From assembly GCA_016808115.1 (NCBI GenBank), contig JAEQBH010000650.1:496001-560000 (forward strand): a DNA stretch of 64,000 nucleotides. Reading direction: 5' to 3'. A program made the position numbers and the translations under genes. The notes beneath the pieces were generated by a model. It made no database searches and was not told the origin of the DNA. It saw nothing but the letters and a program-made list of their open reading frames with translations. Positions 56,190-64,000 of this stretch are shown here, piece after piece. Source of the DNA: Tetrastigma voinierianum (Eukaryota > Streptophyta > Magnoliopsida > Vitales > Vitaceae). Numbering within the stretch: position 1 is the first letter of the stretch; every line of letters begins with the position of its first letter.

Positions 56190-56590
56190 CTAAACAATAA
56201 GGGATAGGTGGCCTACATCGTGTCTCAGCTCCCGAGTTAACTCCTCCACTCCGCGGTCTTTACGCCATATCACCCTCGTAGCCTCGGTCTTGTGTGTAAA
56301 ACGATCCACGGTATCCATAATGTACATTGGTCCCTCCTCGAAGGTCCCATCTGTGTCAACCTCAATCTCTCCCCAATCCACTACATGAGCTGGATCTGGA
56401 GTGTATCTCCAGAGCATGGAGACGTGAAATACCTCATGGATACCTGACATGCTGGGCGGTAAAGCTAACCGATATGCTATAGTGCCTATCCTCTCAAGTA
56501 TCTTGAAGGGTCTGATGAACCTTGGCGATAGTTTCTCGTGCTTGCCGAACCTGACCACTCCTCTCTTAGGCATCACTTTCAAGAAGACGT
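56190..56590 (-). pseudogene. Tekay B integrase C-terminus and chromodomain
   Basis: 130-residue frame: RFGKHEKLSPRFIRPFKILE (integrase C-terminal GPY/F-type domain, in which the usual GP is replaced), then YRLALPPSMSGIHEVFHVSM, YTPDPAHVVDWGEIEVD and a chromodomain region with ATRVIWRKDRGVEELTREL. The core VLW.hrgveEATWE is recognisable but altered (VEELTRE). It sits about 115 bp from the polypurine tract. Confidence 0.85.
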
Positions 56591-57480
56591 GATCTCCAAC
56601 CTCGAACTCTAAGGGTCGACATCGTACATCAGCATTGCTCTTCTATCGGCTCTAAGGCGCGAGAAGACCTTTATCGTATCAAGCTCACCTTCGAGAGGTG
56701 CCTCTAATCGATTTAGAACCAATGATGGGCTCTCTCCACCTCGGGTCCAACATATCGATGATCTACATGGCCTCCCATACAATGCCTCATATGGTGCCAT
56801 CGTATACTCACTTTGTCCTTTGGTATGGCGAATTCCACTAAGGGCAAATGCTCTTCCCAACTACCCTTATGATCCAGAACGCATGCTCGCAGCATATCCT
56901 CTAACACCTGTATGGTCCTCTCTGACTGACCATCTGTCTATGGGTGGAAGGCTGTACTCATGGTCAGTCGTGTGCCCATAGCCTTTTGGAAGCTTTTCCA
57001 AAAGTGCGTCGTAAACCTCAGGTCTCTATCCGACACTATGGATACCAGTACTCCATGTAGTCGAATGATCTCTCGAACTCTGCTTAGAGTAGAATTCCTC
57101 CGGTGTGAAGAAGGAGTCATCCTTGCAGTAGGAAATAATGCCGACCGTGAAACGGTCAGTATCACCCGCTTTGCGTCATGCCTCCGCGGCGTCCGTGGTA
57201 AGTAGGTCATCAAATCCATCGTGACGCTCCGCACTTCCACCGGCCCTCGATGTTTGAAGTAGCCTGGCGGCTTACGGTGCTCAGCCTTAACTTGCTAACC
57301 GCGTTGAGACATCGTGAACAAGTCCCCATGTCTCTTCAGCCCACGGCTCCGTGAAATGCTAGGCGAAGATCTGAAATGCATGCCGTGCCACCTAAGATGT
57401 AAGGCAAATCGAGAAACGATGAAACTCCCACGGGGATCCTGCTCTCAAATCGGTCAAGCCCCGGGAGCCATACCCATCCT
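56591..57480 (-). pseudogene. Tekay B integrase core
   Basis: 57240-56938 encodes MEVRSVTMDLMTYLPRTPRR, then IIRLHGVLVSIVSDRDLRFT, then FQKAMGTRLTMSTAFHP, the retroviral integrase core with both catalytic Asp positions visible (the first in MDLMT, the second in SDRD). It continues at 56907-56610 with [12 protein letters not shown] and [14 protein letters not shown], where the catalytic Glu region would fall. The zinc-domain side (57300-57480) is badly decayed and is cut by the LTR-like insertion. Confidence 0.8.
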
Positions 57481-57489
57481 TCTATACTG

Positions 57490-60400
57490 AAGACTACCAT
57501 CTATGTGGATGGTTGATTAGTCCAAAAACTCATTTGATTTTAATCCATTTTTCTGAAGTATTTTGCAAGATAAGTATTGATTCATATGCAGAAACATGGA
57601 TATACTTACTCAAATTCAATTTCACTGAGAAAATTACAGTAGTCGAAGGTCCCGAGCAAAACCCGGAAGAAAGCGATCTCAAAGCTTTTAAATGAGTGCA
57701 TAGCTTTAAAAATTGGAGTGACAAGAAGCTCGTCGATTCGGTTATTTCAGTCCATGACATCACCAGAGACTAGTCTTGAGAGAGAAATATAAGATTTTTA
57801 TCAAACTAGTCGTGAGGGAAATTGAGGCTACAACCCGAGAAAAGAACCAAGAGCGACCAAATAGTGGTGAGGCAATGAAATATTCAAGGAAGGTAGAATC
57901 GAGGTCGACGCAATTGAAGACAAGCGAGGTCATGGCGTAATCGAGAATTGACCGTTTAGTCTGTTGATGAAGCCACAAATGAGGTCTGCGTAAATTTGAA
58001 GTTGCAACTGGTTCTTAAATGAAGGACTCAACGGTCGCGTCTTTTTGCTCGGGTCGCGACATGAGAGCTAGTTGAGTCCACGACATATGGGGTTTGAGGT
58101 TTGCAACATGGCTGAGGCAAACGAAGTCCAGTGAAAATTGAAGTTGCGACCACTTATTTGGTCCAGGACCTCAGTCGACCGATCATTAAGTCGCGACACG
58201 AAGAAGCTCTTGAGAAGTGAAAATCAGATCTAACCTGTTTGAGCAAGCGGGACCAAATGCAGCGGCTTGGAGTAACCATGAGGTCGCGACATCATCTTGA
58301 GGTCGTGACCTGAATTAGAGGGTGGAATGAAGAAACTAGTTGCAACCAATTATTAAGGTCGCAACTTATATTCGGAACATGTGAAGGCAGAAAACCAATC
58401 AAGGGAGGTCATGACCCGATCATTCGAGTTGCGACGGCTTGAGAAGTAAAATCTGACTCCATGACCCGAGGAAAAAGGAAGTCATGACCTAGGTTAAGGC
58501 GGTAGAAGCGAATGTGGTCGCGACCTAAAGGCGAGGTCGCGACGTACAATCTAACAAGGAAAGAAGTCTTGACTCCGAGGGCGGAAATTGGTGACGAAAC
58601 AAACGAGGTCGCAACCCAGCGAGGTTGTGAAGTAGAATAGTAGAAAGGAAGGAGGCAGTCGCGACATGGAACTATGGTCGCGACATCGGTTAAAGAAATA
58701 ACTAGCCAACAAGGTCGCAACTATGGTGATGTCGTGGCGGCTACTCAGCGGTACGCAAGGAACCCAGTAACGGCCCGAGTTATCCCGGTCGCGGCCCGAA
58801 TAAGTGCAAATGAGAGAAATCCAAGTTGCGACATCAGTTTGAGGTTGCAACATGAGATAGTAGACTGGGCTTTCTTTTTCTTTAGTAAAATCCACCTGGA
58901 GCTTTTTGGAATTAAGCCCATTTTCTTTTAACAGTTATAAATAGACTTTTGGAGAATAGTAAAGTAGCCTCCGTCTTCGATACCCAGAACTGGGAGAGGA
59001 GAAGGACTCATTGTATATTTTAGAGTAGCTTTTTAATTTCTTTTATTTTCTTTTATTTTATTTTCTTTTTCTGGATCTGAATCAGCGAACCGTGTAGAAA
59101 TGCTGAAGCTGGATTTAATTTCTGATTTTCTTAATACAAAAGCTGCCTAAAATTAATGGATTCTAGACAAATTCACAGGTCGTTTTCTCGATATATTACA
59201 ATTACCGGTAAGTGTATCGATCAATGATCTATTGTTGGTTGTAATGCAGTATTTGAAACCCAGACTTCGCTAGATTGGATTTACCGTTAGTTACAGTCTT
59301 TTCTACATAATTTAGAGAGAAATACTTGGATTGGGATTTATTTGATTGATGTTGTTCTTGAACTGTAAGTTCCCGATAGCGATCACCGAATATCGATTCA
59401 AGTGTTCTTGCTCACGATTTCTAGGAGGCCCTCTGCGTGACACAGAGTTGGAGATTCCTGAGAGATTGGAGCATTTCCTTATGGGTATGTTATACTATCA
59501 TTGATGAACTACTAAGCTCTGAGGGGTCATTTCAATAAATTCCCTTTTCGCACATAATTGAAGTTGGAGGGGAGCATTTATCAATATAAATAATCAGAGA
59601 TTTCACCTTAATCCTAAGAGTTTTAACCTCGTGTTAGGTGAGATCACGATGAAGGGAAGGAAGAACCATTAGATTTAAGGATGAGTCATCAATTAGATGG
59701 TAGGATTTCGCGATGTAACCACACGAGAAGGGAAGCAAAAGATCTATGATCTCGAGAAAAATGGAGTATGAAGTATTGAGAAAGAAAAATACCCGGATCT
59801 TGCAAGAAGCTAAAAATACAGAAGTAATTGGTTAAATCCTTGTCTTTGAAAGCGAGAGACCCTTAACCGATGAACATGGAAATCAATTGCATTAGGCAAT
59901 CTTGGACAAATCCAAACCATTCAATAGAACATAGCAATGCATTTTAATGCAGGAATTGGCTATTTCACAGTATTTCTTTAATAGTGTCCATTTCTTCACG
60001 AGAGACTGAATTCGATCCGATGTTTTATCTTATTTTTTTAGTCGTTAGCATTTACTTCCAGTTTATATAATTGTTTACAGTCGATAATTATTAGCTCCTA
60101 GATTAAACTCTCGCTATCCATTTTAAGTTCAAATAGTAAGGACCTTAAGTAGTTGGGGTAGTTGATTTCCAATTCTTGTCAATCTCTGTGGGAATGATAT
60201 CTAGACTTACATCCAATTTTTACTACTTGTATGACCTGTGCACTTGCAGTGTCATAGACTAAACCTAAAATTTTGAATCCTGACAAAAAGGAACTTTTAT
60301 TCCGTTAAAGCAAGTCTACCCAATTTTAGCATAGACGCAAGATGAGTTTAAGGCTCTTGTAATTATGTTAATTTTGAGGGGTTTTAGTCTATATAACCAA
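57490..60400. repeat. Athila-type LTR-like insertion in Tekay B
   Basis: Non-coding 2.9-kb block between the integrase and RT parts of element B. It contains a series of gtcgcgac-like motifs (58020-58860), a T/C-rich tract (59030-59070) and near its right end ctctgtgggaatgatatc and ctacttgtatgacctgtgcacttgcagt (60187-60253), the Athila LTR signature also at 11040-11125. A solo LTR is likely. Ends are approximate. Confidence 0.5.
58020..58865. repeat. Interspersed gtcgcgac motif series
   Basis: About 25 occurrences of the palindrome gtcgcgac or variants explained by single C/T or G/A changes (gtcgtgac, gtcatgac, gttgcaac, gtcgcaac), spaced roughly 25-45 bp apart without a fixed unit. Confidence 0.75.
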
Positions 60401-61800
60401 AGGCAAACAATGGTCCAGCCCTTGTCACCTATATACGCCAGCGTGCCCGGTCCACACGATGGACCAGCCATCTACTGCGATCGTCCACAAGTTCGATCGC
60501 TCTGCTCAATAGAGACGGTGTAGCTACTAAACTCCCCAAACGTACCCAGGCACGCTCGCTATCTTTGTGTAAAGCGTCCCACAGTCCTCGAGCATACCAT
60601 TCTGGGAAGCTATCTTTGTGATACTCCTCGTGACTTCAGCGAGTGCATAAGCCGCCACATTTGCCTTACCGGGATGGTAATGCAAGGCGAATCATAATCT
60701 CTAGGAACTCCATCCATCTCACGTTTACCTCATATTGAGATTACATTGTGAAAATCTGAACAGAAACTTTTATAGTCTAAGTACACCTCGAACTACTTGC
60801 CATATAAATGAGTGGCGCGAATATTCAAAGCGAAGACTATGGTGTGACTGCGTGTCGTGTGTAGGAGTAGTGCAACCACGATTCTTCAATGACAGGAACC
60901 ATAAGCTACCATACCGAGTTCATCAAAACACATCCCGGTCCAGCCTTGACATCATAGCCACATTGTGTACTTGTCCTCTCTCTGGGACTATCAGGATAGG
61001 AGTTGAAGTAAGCCTCCTCTTCAACTCCTAGAATGCCTCCTCGCATCGGTCATCCCAATCAAACTTGACCTCCTTCCGGATCAATCTCGTCATAGGTGTC
61101 GCTAATCGGGTGAAATCCTCAATGAATCTCTGCCAATTGCAGAGGCTAATCCCAAAAACTACGTATCTCGGTGACTTGACCTCTCTAACTCATCATAGCC
61201 TCGACCTCTCTCTGGCCCACCGACAAGCCTGAAGTCGACACCATGTGTCCTAAAAATCTCACCCGCAAGCCAAAACTTGTGACGATCGAATCCTAAGGTG
61301 ACAAACGTGATGGTCTCTCAACAGCCTGCAAACAACCTCAAATGATCCTCATGCTCCTCCTCAAACCGGGAGTAGATCAAAACGCGTCATCCACAGACCA
61401 TAACAAATCGATCTAGATAGGGTCGAACACCATGCATGAGATCCATGAATGATGTCGGCGCATTTGTCAATCCAAAGGGCATCACTCGTGAACCTCAAAG
61501 TGCCCATAACGCCATTCTAAACGCCGTCTTGGGATATCCGCTCACCTAACTATCTCGGGAGTAGACTCGCCCTCTCGCCTGATCAAACAAGTCATCAATC
61601 CTTGGCAACGGGTACCGATTCTTGATCGTAACCCTGTTCAACTGTCTGTAATCAATGCACGGTCGAAGGGTCTTGACCTTCTTCTTTGCAAACAGGACTG
61701 GAGCGCCACATGGTAAAGTGCTCGATCTAATGAATCCCTTGTCCAAAGAACTCCCCGTATGAACCTTGAGCTCCCGTTAACTCAACTGGTACGCATCCCA
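60401..61800 (-). pseudogene. Tekay B reverse transcriptase / RNase H
   Basis: 61746-61546 encodes [20 protein letters not shown], then [20 protein letters not shown] and [13 protein letters not shown], the fingers and palm start of Gypsy RT. The next parts, to about 60420, are readable only in pieces: the segment near 61480 ([14 protein letters not shown]), the thumb region near 61240-61180 and the RNase H region near 61090-61020. The YVDD motif near 61400 is not intact. Confidence 0.8.
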
Positions 61801-61825
61801 TGCGTAGTCATAGAGATGGGCGGCG

Positions 61826-62464
61826 CTAGGTGTAACTCGGCCACCGGCCTACAACCCTTTCCGGAGGCAATCCCGGTAGCTCATCCGGAAAAACATCCTC
61901 ATAATGGCAGACTACTTGAGGTGGATCTAAGTCCGATCTCACCTCGTCCTCCAAGGTAAGGCTTGCTAGCCAACCCGCCAACTGTCCATGACACCTGAAC
62001 TCGTACACCGTCTGGGGCAAAATATCATGCTTGTCCCCCTGAAACGTAACACGAGTACCGTCCTGTGTGTAAGCGGTAACCCTCCTACGCTCACAATCGA
62101 TGAGGATTCTGTATGCCGTCAGCCAATCCATCCCAAGGATGACGTCGAACTCTGACATGTCCATGACCCTCAGGTCCACTGTGAGCAGAATCCCAAAGAT
62201 CTCTAGCTCGCAACATCGACATATCATCCCTATCCTCGCCCTAATCCCTAGGGGAGAACTCATATACAAGGGCTCCTCCAAGGCCTCAACCTCTAAGCCC
62301 AACTCTATCATAACTGATGCAACGATGAATGAATGTGAAGCACCATAATCAAATAACACTCTTGCCCATAAGCGAGATAGCAAGAACGTACCCTGTATGA
62401 CTGGCTGCTCTATGGGCTCAACCGATGATGTGACGGCGTAGACACGCCCTTGAATCCCTGACAT
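61826..62464 (-). CDS. Tekay B aspartic protease region, open frame of 212 residues
   Basis: The longest uninterrupted recognisable frame in the window. Residues 1-25 are the end of the gag linker (MSGIQGRVYAV). VLFDYGASHSFIVASVMIEL (about 36-55) is the retroviral-type aspartic protease site, with the usual DSGA changed to DYGA. VMDMSEFDVILGMDWLTAY (about 101-119) is the family flap-side motif, DCERRRVTAY follows, and VCHYEDVFPDELPGLPPER leads into RT. The Ser-to-Tyr change next to the catalytic Asp makes activity unlikely, so treat it as an open but probably inactive remnant of the polyprotein. No own start is implied. Confidence 0.75.
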   Translation of the reverse strand: MSGIQGRVYAVTSSVEPIEQPVIQGTFLLSRLWARVLFDYGASHSFIVASVMIELGLEVEALEEPLYMSSPLGIRARIGMICRCCELEIFGILLTVDLRVMDMSEFDVILGMDWLTAYRILIDCERRRVTAYTQDGTRVTFQGDKHDILPQTVYEFRCHGQLAGWLASLTLEDEVRSDLDPPQVVCHYEDVFPDELPGLPPERVVGRWPSYT

Positions 62465-63525
62465 CCCCGCCTCGTGGCCTCGTCCCTACTGCTCATAACT
62501 CCGCCTCTTCCGTCTGACGGTGTAATCTGGAGGTGCTCAGCCTCCCGAGATCGACATCAATTCCTTCCCACCCATACTAGAGGGTGGAGGGAATATAACA
62601 GATCCGCCTGTCCCACAAACGATCGACTACGCCGCTCGAAACCTGATCCGTCTTGAGGGCAATCCTCCTCATATGTTCGGGCCGCTGGAAAATGGTAGCA
62701 CACCATCCGCCCGCACCCGACTAGCAACCCCGACCGTCCTCGGTTCCAGGATGGGTCGCGGCTCGAACCCCCGCGGAACTAGAAGCCCTTTGCCTTTCTC
62801 GAACCGGATGAAGACCGACTCTCCTTTCTCTCTACCACCGACACTGCATCCCGAGTGCTTCAGGCATCCTCCATCTCCCTCTCTACGGTCATGGTTGTCC
62901 CAACTATGAGTTCATGTCTCGTAGGCTAAGTCCATAATCCTACCTCCCGAATGAACAACTTCACCATTCTCAAACTTCCCGACTCTAGCCAGTTCATCAG
63001 GCCACATAATCACTGCAGCGAGCTAACTCCATGAACCCGCCACATACTCAATCACGCCATAGCTCCCCGTCAAATTCTCTAGGAACTCCCCGAGCCTTCG
63101 TATGTCTAGCTATGTCCGGAAAATACTTGCCCATGAACAGCTCCGGAACTCGTCCATGTCACGCTCTTTAGGTCCCTGTGAGGTCTCTCACCAATTCCAC
63201 CACACTTAGTTCCTCGCCCCAGCCGGAATGCAGCCTAGTCTAATCCTAGTCAGATCGGCTGCACCCCATCACCTCTAATATCTTCTCAACTCGCATAACC
63301 AATGGTCCGCCATCGGATTCTCCTACCTAGAACGAGGAGGATGATGGATTCCAAATCTATAGAGGACTTAATTCTCCCCTCGTCTCCCAACTCCGTGCTA
63401 GGCCTCAGGCAAAGGCAAGAACAAGAACCCCACGGCCTCAACAAAGGCCCGCTTAGTCAAAAAACCAAAGGGTTCCCCGACCAAGACTCCCGTGGACGAC
63501 CTCTACGTCCTCTCCCGCGACTAGC
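62465..63525 (-). pseudogene. Tekay B gag remnant
   Basis: A minus-strand, Arg/Gly/Pro-rich region upstream of protease, where gag must lie. Fragments include a basic-rich start near 63520 (RGRGRRGR) and broken capsid pieces through 63200-62900. I cannot read a clean CCHC knuckle. Plus-strand frames at 62474-62909 and 63302-63553 are shadows. Confidence 0.5.
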
Positions 63526-64000
63526 CATCTACACATGTCAAATGACAAGTTAAGTTTTAATGCAGTATCTCTAAGGTGTAAACACAGCCCTGAGACACTA
63601 TTCACATACCGAAAAATTTCCATACACAATGTCAATGCATTTTTAGGTAATGCAAGACAATAATTCCATATATTAAATCATACACAACAAAAATTTTATT
63701 TTATTTTATTTTTTAAAACCCTGTGAACAGTGTTCATGAACAGTGTCCATAAATAGTGAGTGTAAATAGTGCACTTAGTCAAAACTGGGTTGGGTGCACA
63801 GTGCGCACACCCAAGGCCTAGGCTGTGCGCACACTGCGCCCAGGTTGCACGCACGCCACACACTGGGCGTTGTGTCGTGGCGCACTAGGTGTCGTGATCG
63901 CAGCCCTCCGCCTCGTCAGCCACATGTCATAGCCAGACTCGGTCCGGTCGCAGCCGTGTCGCTGGCCAGATAGCCTTACACCGTGTCGATCCCCCCACAG
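63526..64000 (-). other. Tekay B 5' leader, to the window edge
   Basis: No coding recognised. Contains gaacagtgttc/gaacagtgtcc short repeats (63725-63755) and a gtgcgcac-rich stretch (63795-63860). The 5' LTR of element B should lie to the right of the window. Confidence 0.4.

Larger units (their letters stand above)
54293..64000 (-). mobile_element. Tekay/Del-type chromovirus B, partial
   Basis: Minus-strand Gypsy element running off the right edge. 3' LTR 54293-56062, polypurine tract, chromodomain and integrase C-terminus (56190-56582), integrase (56600-57330), an LTR-like insertion (57490-60400), RT region (60400-61790), protease (61826-62464) and gag (about 62470-63520). Its protease frame is intact over 200 codons, so parts are better preserved than in element A. 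Confidence 0.85.

Overview
The window is plant nuclear DNA, almost certainly from a flowering plant, and it is a stack of transposable elements inserted into one another. I recognise no intact host gene, rRNA, tRNA or CRISPR array. The evidence for a plant is one Mutator-like DNA transposon (MULE), one Copia retrotransposon, three Ty3/Gypsy lineages typical of angiosperms (Tekay/Del-type chromovirus, Tat, Athila-like), and LTRs full of minisatellites. Every coding region is broken by frameshifts and stops, so all are pseudogenes.

Layout. 1-4240: two related LTR-like blocks in opposite orientation around a Copia integrase fragment. 4825-54076: the oldest layer, a MULE with about 330-bp terminal inverted repeats. 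Its own DNA adds up to only about 6 kb, but insertions have spread it over 49 kb. Its transposase is left as islands at about 5590-5942, 9311-9620, 11170-12308, 33238-33420, 34150-34184 and 50944-52503. Beyond the transposase, on the opposite strand, is a decayed GRF-type zinc-finger gene (53027-53616).

Insertions into the MULE, left to right: a solo-LTR-like block (5943-9310); an Athila-type LTR (9621-11160); a Copia element (12309-33237) whose right LTR is split by a Tekay chromovirus (21219-32964, matching gttaa duplication); a 0.7-kb segment with a 50-bp tandem repeat (33421-34150); and a minus-strand Tat Gypsy element (34185-50943, perfect aggat duplication). The left LTR of the Tat element is itself split by a gag-only, Athila-like element (about 34642-40185). 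The Tat element carries an antisense gene-like region (40515-43040) between pol and its 3' LTR.

Right of the MULE, a second Tekay chromovirus on the minus strand (54293 to beyond 64000) runs off the window; its pol is interrupted by an LTR-like block at about 57490-60400.

The relative order of events can be read from the nesting: MULE first, then Copia and Tat, then Tekay inside Copia and the gag-only element inside Tat. Element ends marked approximate were placed by comparing the two copies of each repeat by eye.
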